DNA of 64,000 nucleotides from Methylobacterium sp. DB0501 (GTDB lineage: Bacteria > Pseudomonadota > Alphaproteobacteria > Rhizobiales > Beijerinckiaceae). The stretch lies in contig NZ_JAAKGV010000005.1 in the NCBI RefSeq assembly GCF_011043735.1, forward strand, positions 124,001 to 188,000, given 5' to 3'. The notes beneath the pieces are model-generated. The model was given only the letters and a program-made list of their open reading frames with translations. It was not told where the DNA came from and did no database searches. Below are positions 29,807 through 38,337 of this stretch, in pieces. Position 1 is the first letter of the stretch. Every line of letters starts with the position of its first letter. The translations under genes were made by a program, and so were the position numbers.

Positions 29807-29823
29807 GGTCGTTTCCAACGACC
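29807..29823 (-). terminator. Rho-independent terminator of the IclR gene
   Basis: On the minus strand, GGTCGTT-GGA-AACGACC (7-base stem, 3-base loop) starts eight bases after the IclR stop and is followed by TTTGGTTG. The position and stem fit an intrinsic terminator. Confidence 0.6.
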
Positions 29824-29830
29824 GTCGGTC

Positions 29831-30631
29831 TTAGACCATCTGCGGCCCGAGGATCGCCGCCGCCTCGCGCAGGACGGGCAGGAAGCTCTCCAGCATCCGC
29901 TCTACCGCGACCCGGTCGACATTCGCCCCGGCATTCAGGGCACAGACGATCCGGCCGTCGTAGCGCCGCACCGGCACCGCGAGGGAGCGGTACCCCACCT
30001 CGGCCTCCTGGTCGACGAGCGAGTAGCCCCGCTCGCGGTCGCGGTGGATGGCGCCCCGCAGCGCCGTGCGGTCGACCAGGGTCTGCGGCGTCAGCGGCTC
30101 GGGCCGGATGCGCTCCAGGAACGCGGCGAGGTCCGCCTCGTCGAGACCGCCGAGGAGGACCCGCCCCATCGAGCTGCAATAGGCCGGGATCCGGTAGCCG
30201 ACATCGACGCCGACGCCGAGCCGGCGGGTCGGCCCCGCGCGGGCGATGAACACGATGTCGTCCCCGTCCAGGATCGCCGCCGAGCAGGCCTCGTTGAGCT
30301 GCGCGGCGACCCGCTCCACGGCCTGCTGCAATGTGGCCGACAGGCTGTTGGAGGCCAGATAGGCCGTCGCGAGGGACAGGACCTTGGGCGTGAGCTGAAA
30401 GAGCCGGCCGTCCGACCGTACGTAGCCGAGGCGGTCGAGAGTGTAGAGCGCCCGCCGGACCGTGGCCCGCGGCAGGTCCACCTCCCGGGCAACGTCGGCC
30501 AAGGTCATCAAGGGCCGCTCCGCGCCGAAGGCCGCGATCACGCGCAACCCTCGCGCCAGGGCCTCGGAGAAGTCCGGGCCGTGCTCGTCGACGAGGCGCT
30601 GGTCTGTCTCGGAACGTCTGACGCGCGGCAT
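29831..30631 (-). CDS. IclR-family transcriptional regulator (PcaR/PobR-like)
   Basis: 266 residues from the ATG at 30631. The N-terminal winged helix (about 22-85) contains LADVAREVDLPRATVRRALY. The C-terminal effector domain shows DVGYRIPAYCSSMGRVLLGG and the closing VCALNAGANVDR, close to the PcaR/PobR/CatR branch that senses aromatic acids. It is divergent from a Rieske oxygenase gene, with nested palindromes between them, and so probably controls that operon and itself. The ligand is unknown; by family an aromatic acid or ring-cleavage intermediate is expected. Confidence 0.9.
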   Translation of the reverse strand: MPRVRRSETDQRLVDEHGPDFSEALARGLRVIAAFGAERPLMTLADVAREVDLPRATVRRALYTLDRLGYVRSDGRLFQLTPKVLSLATAYLASNSLSATLQQAVERVAAQLNEACSAAILDGDDIVFIARAGPTRRLGVGVDVGYRIPAYCSSMGRVLLGGLDEADLAAFLERIRPEPLTPQTLVDRTALRGAIHRDRERGYSLVDQEAEVGYRSLAVPVRRYDGRIVCALNAGANVDRVAVERMLESFLPVLREAAAILGPQMV

Positions 30632-30765
30632 GGAACGGTCTCTGGTGCAGCCCCCCGGAGCGATGAGCCGCCTTGCTGTGCGTGGCCACGCCCAGTCTGG
30701 CAAGGGCCGCGTCCGCCCGCCTTCCGCCGGCACGGCAATAGGCAGGGTCTGCCCACCGATCGTGC

Positions 30766-30817
30766 TTGCAGCTCCTCCAGACTGGCTTACAATCGAACAT
30801 ATGTTCGTTCAACGAAC
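30766..30817 (+). promoter_or_regulatory. Rieske-operon promoter with overlapping IclR-type operators
   Basis: TTGCAG (30766-30771), a 16-base spacer and TACAAT (30788-30793) form a plausible promoter. Directly behind the -10 box lies the perfect palindrome CGAACATATGTTCG (30794-30807), which overlaps the nearly perfect GTTCGTTCAACGAAC (30803-30817). The shared half-site GTTCG/CGAAC resembles PcaR/PobR operators. Binding over the transcription start should block the oxygenase operon. The remaining part of 30632-30867 shows nothing else. Confidence 0.65.
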
Positions 30818-30867
30818 AAGCCTACCGGCCCGGGCTCGAGCGGGCGAATGCTCGAAAGGCTGCCGCC

Positions 30868-32244
30868 ATGATGAGCCGTGAGCAGAACGACCACATCACC
30901 CGCAGCGGACCGGGAACGCCGCTCGGCACCCTGATGCGCCGCTACTGGCAGCCTGCCGCCCTCATGGACGAGTTGCAGGGCGAGCGGCCGGTGGTGCCGG
31001 TGCGGCTGCTCGGCGAGAACTTCGTGCTGTTCCGTGACGAAGCGGGGCGCTACGGACTCCTCGACCGCGACTGCCCGCATCGCGGCGCCGACCTCGCCTT
31101 CGGCCGGCTGGAGGACGGGGGCCTGCGCTGCGCCTTCCACGGCTGGCTGTTCGACGTCGAAGGGCGCTGCCTCGAGACGCCCGCCGAGCCGGCGGGCAGC
31201 AAGCTCTGCCAGAACGTCCGGCAGCGCGCCTATCCGGTGGTCGAGCGCAGCGGCATCCTGTTCGCGTATCTCGGCGAGGGCGAGCCGCCGGCCTTTCCCG
31301 AGCTCGACTGCTTCCTGGCTCCCGACGCCTACACCTTCGCGTTCAAGGGACTGTTCGAGTGCAACTGGCTCCAGGCGCTCGAGGTCGGGATCGACCCGGC
31401 GCACGCCTCGTTCCTGCACCGGTTCTTCGAGGACGAGGACACCGCCGCGTCCTACGGCAAGCAGTTCCGCGCCGCCTCGGCCGGCAGCGACCTGCCGATG
31501 ACGAAGATCCTGCGCGAGTACGACCGGCCGATCATCAACGTCGAGCGCACCGAATACGGCATGCGGCTGATCGCTCTGCGCGAGATCGACGACGCGCGCA
31601 CTCATGTGCGCGTGACGAACCAGGTCTTTCCGCACGCCTTCGTCATCCCGATGTCGGCGGACATGACCATCACGCAGTGGCACGTGCCCGTCGACGACGA
31701 GCATTGCTACTGGTACGCGATCTTCACGAGCTACGCGGCGCCCGTCGACAAGCAGCGGATGCGCGACCAGCGCCTGGAACTGTATGAACTGCCGGACTAC
31801 CGCTCGCGGAAGAACCGGACGAACGATTACGGGTTCGATCCGCACGAGCAGGCCCACACGACCTATACGGGGATGGGGCTCGACATCAACGTCCACGACC
31901 AATGGGCCGTCGAATCGATGGGGCCGATCCAGGACCGGACGCGCGAGCATCTCGGGCAGTCGGACAAGGCCATCATCCTCTACCGCCGGATCCTGCGCGA
32001 GCAGATCGAGAAGGCCGCGACCGGCGACGCCCCGCTGATGGTGCTCGACGCGCGGCACGCGAAAAGCATCCAGGGACCCGCGACGATGGACGGGATCGGC
32101 CCGTCGAAGGGATGGGAGACCTACTGGATGGAAGTCGACGTGCGCCGCCGCCGCGGGGCCCCGTGGATGCCCGCCCTCCCCTCCGATGCCGCACCGGTAC
32201 CGGTGGTCTCCCCCGACGCCGCGCGCCGCGACGCGGCCGAATAG
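30868..32244 (+). CDS. Rieske non-haem iron oxygenase, phthalate-dioxygenase type
   Basis: 458 residues. The Rieske [2Fe-2S] ligands are in CPHRGADLAFGRLEDGGLRC and the following AFHGW. The catalytic iron site lies in the domain containing NWLQALEVGIDPAHASFLH, with the bridging Asp and both His. Length and N-terminus (GPGTPLGTLMRRYWQPA) match homotrimeric oxygenases such as phthalate 4,5-dioxygenase. It would hydroxylate an aromatic ring or demethylate an ether or amine. No reductase or ferredoxin gene is nearby, so electrons must come from elsewhere. It starts the IclR-controlled operon with a GS-like ligase and a binding protein. Confidence 0.9.
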   Translation: MMSREQNDHITRSGPGTPLGTLMRRYWQPAALMDELQGERPVVPVRLLGENFVLFRDEAGRYGLLDRDCPHRGADLAFGRLEDGGLRCAFHGWLFDVEGRCLETPAEPAGSKLCQNVRQRAYPVVERSGILFAYLGEGEPPAFPELDCFLAPDAYTFAFKGLFECNWLQALEVGIDPAHASFLHRFFEDEDTAASYGKQFRAASAGSDLPMTKILREYDRPIINVERTEYGMRLIALREIDDARTHVRVTNQVFPHAFVIPMSADMTITQWHVPVDDEHCYWYAIFTSYAAPVDKQRMRDQRLELYELPDYRSRKNRTNDYGFDPHEQAHTTYTGMGLDINVHDQWAVESMGPIQDRTREHLGQSDKAIILYRRILREQIEKAATGDAPLMVLDARHAKSIQGPATMDGIGPSKGWETYWMEVDVRRRRGAPWMPALPSDAAPVPVVSPDAARRDAAE

Positions 32245-32255
32245 GGCGGCGTATC

Positions 32256-32297
32256 GATCTCTTGCCGAGGATCTCTTGCCGAGGATCCCCTGCCGAG
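32256..32297 (+). repeat. Three tandem 14-base repeats before a ribosome binding site
   Basis: GATCTCTTGCCGAG occurs twice exactly (32256, 32270), with a third copy having two changes (32284, GATCCCCTGCCGAG). The array fills most of the 69-base gap between the oxygenase and GS-like genes and ends just before the GGAGGA ribosome binding site. Slippage would change the spacer length in 14-base steps. Confidence 0.85.
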
Positions 32298-32313
32298 CCG
32301 GAGGACGACGGCC

Positions 32314-33750
32314 GTGCCATTCGTACAGGACCATGGATTGTGGAGTGCCGCGCAGGCCGACGCGGCCCGCGAGGTGCGCGAGCGCTGCGACCCGGACCGG
32401 ATCGACACCGTGCGCCTGTCCTTCCCGGACCAGCACGGGATCCTGCGGGGCAAGACCCTCGTCGCGGCCGAGGCGCTCAAGGCGCTCGATGGCGGCTGCA
32501 CGATCACCACGACGATGCTGGCCAAGGACACCTCGCACCGCACCGTGTTTCCGGTCTTCAGCGCCGGCGGCGGCTTCGGGATGCGGGAGATGGAGGGGGC
32601 CGCCGACGTCATCATGGTGCCCGACCCGACGACGTTCCGGACGCTGCCCTGGGCGCCGCGGACGGGATGGCTGCTCTGCGACCTCCATTTCCGGGACGGC
32701 CGCCCCGTGCCCTTCGCCACAAGGGGCCTCTACCGCTCCGTGCTGGACAGACTGGCCGAGCGATCGCTCGACTACGTCGCGGGGCTCGAGGTCGAGTTCC
32801 ACGTCTTCAAGCTCGACGATCCCCGCATGGCGCCGACGGATGCCGGGCAGCCCGGGACGCCGCCGGACGTCAGCCTGATCTCGCACGGTTACCAGTACCT
32901 GACCGAACAGCGCTACGACCAGGTCGAGCCGGTGCTGGAGATCCTGCGCAAGGACATCCTCGCCCTCGGCCTGCCGCTACGCTCGATCGAGGTCGAGTAC
33001 GGGCCGAGCCAGTGCGAGTTCACCTTCCAGCCCACGACCGGCGCGGTGCCCGCCGACCTGATGGTGCTGTTTCGCAGCGCGGTGAAGCAGATCTGCCGCC
33101 GCCACGGCTACCACGCCACCTTCATGTGCCGGCCCCGCATCCCGAACGTGGTCTCGTCGGGCTGGCACCTGCACCAGTCGCTGCGCGACGCGCGGACCGG
33201 GGCGAACGCCTTCGCCCCGACCGAGGGGTCCGGGCCGCTCTCGGCCTTCGGGATGGGGTTCCTGGGCGGGCTTCTCACCCATGCGCGGGCCTCGAGCGTC
33301 TTCACGACGCCGACCATCAACGGCTACAAGCGTTACCGCTCCTACTCGCTGGCGCCCGACCGCGCGATCTGGGGATGCGACAACCGCGGGGTGATGATCC
33401 GGGTGCTCGGCGGCCCGGGCGATCCGGCGACGCGGCTGGAGAACCGGGTCGGCGAGCCGGCGGCGAACCCCTACCTCTACATGGCGGCGCAGATCCTCGC
33501 CGGGCTCGACGGCGCCGACCGGGGCCTCGATCCCGGGCCGAGCGCCGACACGCCCTACGAGGCCGAGGCGCCGCTGCTGCCGAAATCGCTGCGGGAGGCG
33601 GTCTTCGCCCTGCACGAGGATCCGTTCTTTCGCAATGCGCTCGGCGAGTCGTTCGTCGACTACTACACGCACATCAAGAACGCGGAGATCGAGCGCTTCC
33701 AGGCGGAGGTCACCGAATGGGAGCAGCGCGAGTATTTCGAGATCTTCTGA
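32314..33750 (+). CDS. Glutamine-synthetase-family ligase (gamma-glutamylamide synthetase-like)
   Basis: 478 residues from a GTG with GGAGGA upstream. The GS beta-grasp start is DTVRLSFPDQHGILRGKTLV. The catalytic core contains GLEVEFHVF, SIEVEYGPSQCEF, SSGWHLHQS (metal/ATP His) and ENRVGEPAANPYLY. It is closer to GS-like enzymes that join glutamate to amines than to assimilatory GlnA. GS-like proteins accompany Rieske oxygenases in aniline catabolic operons (TdnQ/AtdA1), where gamma-glutamylation primes the amine. The same pairing here suggests glutamylation of an amine substrate or product. Confidence 0.85.
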   Translation: MPFVQDHGLWSAAQADAAREVRERCDPDRIDTVRLSFPDQHGILRGKTLVAAEALKALDGGCTITTTMLAKDTSHRTVFPVFSAGGGFGMREMEGAADVIMVPDPTTFRTLPWAPRTGWLLCDLHFRDGRPVPFATRGLYRSVLDRLAERSLDYVAGLEVEFHVFKLDDPRMAPTDAGQPGTPPDVSLISHGYQYLTEQRYDQVEPVLEILRKDILALGLPLRSIEVEYGPSQCEFTFQPTTGAVPADLMVLFRSAVKQICRRHGYHATFMCRPRIPNVVSSGWHLHQSLRDARTGANAFAPTEGSGPLSAFGMGFLGGLLTHARASSVFTTPTINGYKRYRSYSLAPDRAIWGCDNRGVMIRVLGGPGDPATRLENRVGEPAANPYLYMAAQILAGLDGADRGLDPGPSADTPYEAEAPLLPKSLREAVFALHEDPFFRNALGESFVDYYTHIKNAEIERFQAEVTEWEQREYFEIF

Positions 33751-33776
33751 TCGAGCCGGGCGGGGAGCCATAAGAG

Positions 33777-34988
33777 ATGAAGCCTGATCGCAATTTACGG
33801 TTCGCTTTTTTCCTCGCCCTGGCCTGCGCCGGATGGTCCGCCCCCGGCCGGGCGCTCGATCAGCCGATCCGCATCGGGGTCCTGAGCGACATGAGCGGAC
33901 CGTTCTCGGATCAGGTCGGCGCCGGCTCCGTCGCCGCCGCGCGCCTCGCGCTCGAGGATTTCGCGCGCGAGAGCGGCGGCCTGAAGGTCGAGCTCCTCTC
34001 CGCCGACCACCAGAACAAGCCCGATATCGGCCTCGGCATCGCCCGGCGCTGGCTCGACCAGGAGAACGTCGCGGCGATCGTCGACCTGCCGAATTCCGGC
34101 GTCGCCCTCGCGGTCGCCAACCTGATGCGCGACCGCAACCGGGTCGCGCTGGCGTCGAGCGCGATGACCTCCGACCTGACGGGGAAGTTCTGCGCGCCGA
34201 CCACCGTGCAATGGGTGTCGGACACCTGGGCGCAGGGCTCGGCCACCGCGCGGGCGCTGGCCGAGCGCGGTGCGAGGCAATGGTACTTCCTCACCGTCGA
34301 CTACGCCCTCGGCCACGCCCTGGAGCGCGATGCCACCCGGGCCCTCGTCGAGGCGGGGGGACGGTCCACCGGCGGGTCGCGGCTTCCCCTCGGCACCGGC
34401 GACTTCTCCTCGGCGCTGCTCATGGCGCAGGGCTCGGGCGCACAGGTCCTGGCGCTCGCCAATACCGGCGCCGACATGATCAATGCGATCAAGCAGGCCG
34501 GCGAGTTCGGGCTGACGCCCAAGATGAAGGTCGCCGCCTTGTTCATCCAGCTGTCCGACACCCATTCCCTGGGCCTCGCGACGGCGCAGGGCCTGCAACT
34601 CGTCTCCGCGTTCTACTGGGACCGCGACGAGCGCACGCGCGCCTTCGGCGAACGCTTCGCCGCCCTGATGAACGGCCGGCGCCCGACGGAGGACCATGCG
34701 GGGGTATACTCGGCGACGCTCGCCTATCTCCGCGCCGTGCGCGCCGCCGACACGGTCGAGGGCGACCGGGTCGTCGCGGCGATGCGCAAGGCCCCGATCG
34801 AGGATTCCCTCTTCGGCACGGTGACGATCCGGCCGGACGGACGCGCCGTGCACGACATGTACCTCTACGAGGTGAAGGCGCCCTCCGAGAGCAAGAAGCC
34901 GTATGATTACTACAAGCACGTGGCCACCATCGCCGGCGACCAGGCCTTTCGCCCGCTGAAGGACGGCGGGTGCCAGATGAAAGATTGA
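33777..34988 (+). CDS. Branched-chain-type ABC transporter binding protein
   Basis: 403 residues with a signal peptide (FAFFLALACAGWSAPGRA) and the periplasmic-binding-protein type 1 fold: IRIGVLSDMSGPFSDQVG, VVAAMRKAPIEDSLFGTVTI and a closing segment near KKPYDYYKHV. It resembles LivK-like proteins annotated as binding aromatic or organic acids. It follows the GS-like gene by 26 bases in the IclR-controlled operon. No Liv permease or ATPase genes follow, so it must use a transporter encoded elsewhere, possibly the Liv set at 50.9-54.4 kb. It probably delivers the oxygenase substrate. Confidence 0.88.
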   Translation: MKPDRNLRFAFFLALACAGWSAPGRALDQPIRIGVLSDMSGPFSDQVGAGSVAAARLALEDFARESGGLKVELLSADHQNKPDIGLGIARRWLDQENVAAIVDLPNSGVALAVANLMRDRNRVALASSAMTSDLTGKFCAPTTVQWVSDTWAQGSATARALAERGARQWYFLTVDYALGHALERDATRALVEAGGRSTGGSRLPLGTGDFSSALLMAQGSGAQVLALANTGADMINAIKQAGEFGLTPKMKVAALFIQLSDTHSLGLATAQGLQLVSAFYWDRDERTRAFGERFAALMNGRRPTEDHAGVYSATLAYLRAVRAADTVEGDRVVAAMRKAPIEDSLFGTVTIRPDGRAVHDMYLYEVKAPSESKKPYDYYKHVATIAGDQAFRPLKDGGCQMKD

Positions 34989-35030
34989 GCGGACCGGCGT
35001 CGACGGGCGACCCGGGGCCCTGTCTCCTCG

Positions 35031-36455
35031 TCAACAGCACCCGAGGCGGCGGTAAGAGTCGGCCACGGCCGCCTCGAAGCCCGGCATCGCCCGCCACAGG
35101 CCCGCGCGCCCGGGCATCGCCGCCCGGCAGGCCTCGCGCAGCGCCCGATGCGCCGCGTCGAGGTCGATGCCGAGCACCACCCCGTCCCGCACGACCGTGC
35201 GCCCGGCGACGATCAGCTCCCGGACGTGGCGTTTCGTGGCGCGGGCGAAGAGCAGGTCGAGGGGATCGACCTCCGCCAGCGCATCCTCGTCGAGCGCCGC
35301 GCGGTCGAGGACCAGGAGGTCGGCGGGGGCCCCCATGGCGATCCGCCCGCCCTCCGGCGCGCCGACCGCGACGCGGCCGGTCTCGAGCGCCATCGCCAGG
35401 GCTTGGCGCGGGGAGATTTCGGCGTCGAAGCCCCAGCCGCCATGCAGCGACCACAGCAGGCGCAGTTCCCGCAAGGCGTCGTCGTCCTCGTCGAAGGCCT
35501 GCCCGTCGATGCCGAGCGCGACCCGGCAGCCGTGGCGTACCATCTCGGCCACCGGCGCGATGCCCGAGCGTAGGGCGAGGTTGGACGAGGTGTTGACGGC
35601 AACGACGCAGCCGGCCTCGGCGATCATCTCGAGTTCGTCCGGCCGCGCATGGACGCAATGGGCGAGGGTCAGCCGCGGCGAGAGCAGCCCGATCTCGCGC
35701 CAGCGCCGCACGAGGCCGTCCGGATAGGTCCGGTCGGCCCAGTCGCGCTGGTACTTGGTCTCGAAGAGATGCGTCGTCACCCGGCGCCCGGTGCGGGCGG
35801 AGGCCTCGGCGACCGCCTCCCATAATGCGTCCGAGCCCCATTGGGGGCCGTTCGGGGCGTATTGCACGTCGACCATCGGCCCGCCGACCGCCTCCGCGAC
35901 GGCGTCGACGCGGGCGAGCTGCTCGGCGAGGGGCGGCATGGGGGAGAGGAAGCGCGCCTCGATCTCGGCCCGCGCCTCGGGGTCGAGGGCGTCGAGCACC
36001 GGGCCGTGGTCGCCGTAGACCAGGGGATTGCGGTCGCGCAGGCCGATGCCGAGGGCGATGCGCACCCCCACGTCGCGGGCGGCGCGGGCCATCGCCGCCG
36101 CCTCGGTGGTATAGTCGGTCAGCCCCATCGGCCGGACGTGATGGATCATCACCGCGCCCTGGCCGCCGAGCGCCGCCCGCGCCAAGGGGGCGAGCGTCGC
36201 CAGGTAGGGATCGACCGGCGCGAGGAGCGCGAGGCGGTGCAGCCAGGTCTCCAGCGGCTTGTTGAAGCCGCCGACCGAACTCGGCCGCAGCGGCCTGGCA
36301 TGGTCGTGGGCATTGGCGAGCGCCGGCAGCACCACGACATCCTCGGTCGCCGCCGCGGATCCGAGCGCGGCGATCCGCCCGTCCCCGATCGTCAGAGCGA
36401 GGTCCCGGAACGCGCCCTGCGCGTCGAAACCGTGTCGGGCCGCGAGAATGCGCAC
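35031..36455 (-). CDS. Amidohydrolase / deaminase (ATZ-TRZ/SsnA-like)
   Basis: 474 residues from a GTG at 36455 with AGGAG upstream. This is a metal-dependent amidohydrolase of the cyclic-deaminase branch. NAHDHARP gives the first metal His pair, HLFETK the third-strand His, THLFETKYQRDW the substrate loop, LAHCVHARPDE the next His, and LGIDGQAFDEDDD the terminal Asp. Relatives remove amino groups or halides from N-heterocycles (guanine, cytosine, triazines). It is the last gene of the seven-gene transporter/hydantoinase operon and lies tail-to-tail with the preceding plus-strand operon. The substrate is unknown; a deaminated heterocycle fits the context. Confidence 0.85.
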   Translation of the reverse strand: MRILAARHGFDAQGAFRDLALTIGDGRIAALGSAAATEDVVVLPALANAHDHARPLRPSSVGGFNKPLETWLHRLALLAPVDPYLATLAPLARAALGGQGAVMIHHVRPMGLTDYTTEAAAMARAARDVGVRIALGIGLRDRNPLVYGDHGPVLDALDPEARAEIEARFLSPMPPLAEQLARVDAVAEAVGGPMVDVQYAPNGPQWGSDALWEAVAEASARTGRRVTTHLFETKYQRDWADRTYPDGLVRRWREIGLLSPRLTLAHCVHARPDELEMIAEAGCVVAVNTSSNLALRSGIAPVAEMVRHGCRVALGIDGQAFDEDDDALRELRLLWSLHGGWGFDAEISPRQALAMALETGRVAVGAPEGGRIAMGAPADLLVLDRAALDEDALAEVDPLDLLFARATKRHVRELIVAGRTVVRDGVVLGIDLDAAHRALREACRAAMPGRAGLWRAMPGFEAAVADSYRRLGCC

Positions 36456-36469
36456 GGGCTTCGATCTCC

Positions 36470-37519
36470 TCAGCTCTTCGGAGCCGCCAGGATACGCTCG
36501 GCCCGCGGCGGCAGGAAAGCGCGGCTGAACACCTCCTCGACCGCGGGCACCCGCGTCAGGCCATAGGCCTCGCCGATCTGGCCGATGGCCGTGCGCATCC
36601 GCTCGTCGGAGACGTCGCCGGCGCCGAGCCGCTCGGTCTCGGGCGTGACCATGTGCGTCCGGTAGGTGTAGCGGATCCGCTGCGCCTCGCGGTCGGCGTC
36701 GAGGGTCGGCTCGACGCGGTTCATCACCCGCCCACCCTCGGCGGGATCCGCCGTCAGTTCCAGCATGGCGCGGTTGATCGCCCGCACGAGGCCCACTACC
36801 GCCTTCGGGTTCTCCCTGAGGAGCTTCTGCGAGACCATGACGCCGTTCGAATAGGCCGCGATGCCGTGGTCGGAAAACAGCGTGAAGCGGTAATCCCGGT
36901 CGGGGTCCTGCCGCATCCCGACGAGGTTCATGTAGGAGGTGACGGTGAACACGAAGCCGCCATCGGCCTGGTCCCGCACCAGCATCATCTCCTGGACCGA
37001 GGGCGAGACGTTCACGACCTCGACCTTGCCGGCATCGATGCCGTTGAGCTTGGCGAAGATCGGGAACAGCCGGTGGGTCGCCGAGCCGGCGGGCGAGGTC
37101 AGCCGCTTGCCTTCCAGATCCTTCAGTGAGCCGGCCGCACCCGCCTTCTGGACGATCGCGAAGGGCGCCTTGTTGTAGATCATATAGACCAAGACCGGCG
37201 CCTCGCCGGGCTTGACCGCTGCCTGCTGGATGATCGCATTCATGTCGCCGAATCCGGCATCGTAGGCGCCGCCCATGATGCGGGTGACGGTCGCGGCCGA
37301 GCCCTCGCCCTGGTCGATGGTCACGTCCAGCCCCTCGGCGGCGAAGTAACCCTTGTCCCGGGCCTGGAAATACCAGGAATGGATGCCCTGAACCTTCCAG
37401 TCGAGGGTGAAGCGGATCTTCGTCGGCGGGGTCTTCGTCGCAGTCTCGGCCAGGGCGGGGCCTATCCCGAGCGCGGCAAGACAGGCCGCCGCGGCGGCCT
37501 TGAGGAAGAGGCGGCGCAT
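36470..37519 (-). CDS. NMT1/ThiY-type ABC binding protein 1
   Basis: 349 residues with a signal peptide (LKAAAAACLAALGIGPALA) and the NMT1/THI5 fold: RFTLDWKVQGIHSWYFQARD, YFAAEGLDVTIDQGEGS, GDMNAIIQ. Such proteins bind pyrimidine precursors of thiamine, nitrate, taurine or riboflavin-like compounds. It ends in EEVFSRAFLPPRAERI, nearly the same as the second binding protein of this operon (41498-42550). It lies 24 bases after the permease gene. The enzymes around it point to a cyclic ureide or pyrimidine. Confidence 0.9.
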   Translation of the reverse strand: MRRLFLKAAAAACLAALGIGPALAETATKTPPTKIRFTLDWKVQGIHSWYFQARDKGYFAAEGLDVTIDQGEGSAATVTRIMGGAYDAGFGDMNAIIQQAAVKPGEAPVLVYMIYNKAPFAIVQKAGAAGSLKDLEGKRLTSPAGSATHRLFPIFAKLNGIDAGKVEVVNVSPSVQEMMLVRDQADGGFVFTVTSYMNLVGMRQDPDRDYRFTLFSDHGIAAYSNGVMVSQKLLRENPKAVVGLVRAINRAMLELTADPAEGGRVMNRVEPTLDADREAQRIRYTYRTHMVTPETERLGAGDVSDERMRTAIGQIGEAYGLTRVPAVEEVFSRAFLPPRAERILAAPKS

Positions 37520-37543
37520 TGTCGGTCTCCTGATGGAACGGGA

Positions 37544-38326
37544 TCAGCCGGCGGCGAGGTCGGACCGGCGCGTCGCCCAGCCCGTCACGCGATATTCGAT
37601 GAGCGAGAACACGAGGTAGAGGGCAACGCCGAGGCCCGCGAGGACGAACAATCCGGCGAAGACGAGCGGCACGTTGAAGCTCGACGAGGCGATCATCATC
37701 ATGTTGCCGATGCCGCGATTCGACGCCACCGTCTCGGCGACGACCGATCCGACGAAGGCGAGCGTGATCGCGACCTTCAGGGCGGCGAAGAAGTAGGGCA
37801 TCGCCCGCGGCAGGCTGACGGTCCAGAGGATGTCCCAGCGCGACGCCTTCAGCGTGCGCATCACGTCCTCCAGCTCGGGCTCGACGGTGGCGATCCCGGT
37901 CGCGACGTTCACGACGATCGGGAAGATGCAGATGATCATCGCCGTCAGGATCGCCGGCACGGTGCCGGCGCCGTACCAGAGCACGAAGATCGGCACGACC
38001 GCGACCTTCGGGATCGACGAGAAGCCGACGAGCAGCGGATAGGCCGTCCGGAAGGCGAGCCGGGACGAGCCGATCAGGATGCCGAGGAGAAGCCCGATCA
38101 CGACGCCGAGGCCGAAGCCGACGAGGGTCGTATAAAGGGTCTGCCAAGTGTGCGGCCAGATCGCCGGCCAGTACTTCACCAGGGCGGCGACGATCTGGCT
38201 CGGGCGCGGCAGCAGGATGTCCGAGATGCCGAAGACGAGGCAGGCCAGCTCCCACACGGCGAACACGCCGGCGATCAGCGCCACGGGGGCGGCGTTGTCG
38301 CGCAAGGTTTCCTTCAGGTGGTCCAC
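37544..38326 (-). CDS. NitT/TauT-type ABC transporter permease
   Basis: 260 residues from a GTG with GGGAGA upstream. It has six membrane segments (first near ALIAGVFAVWELACLVFG). The coupling loop is EDVMRTLKASRWDILWTVSL, followed by the family segment VGSVVAETVASNRGIGNMMM. It forms the membrane channel with the ATPase encoded 11 bases upstream. A single permease serves two binding proteins in this operon. Confidence 0.9.
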   Translation of the reverse strand: MDHLKETLRDNAAPVALIAGVFAVWELACLVFGISDILLPRPSQIVAALVKYWPAIWPHTWQTLYTTLVGFGLGVVIGLLLGILIGSSRLAFRTAYPLLVGFSSIPKVAVVPIFVLWYGAGTVPAILTAMIICIFPIVVNVATGIATVEPELEDVMRTLKASRWDILWTVSLPRAMPYFFAALKVAITLAFVGSVVAETVASNRGIGNMMMIASSSFNVPLVFAGLFVLAGLGVALYLVFSLIEYRVTGWATRRSDLAAG

Positions 38327-38337
38327 GGCGCTCTCCC

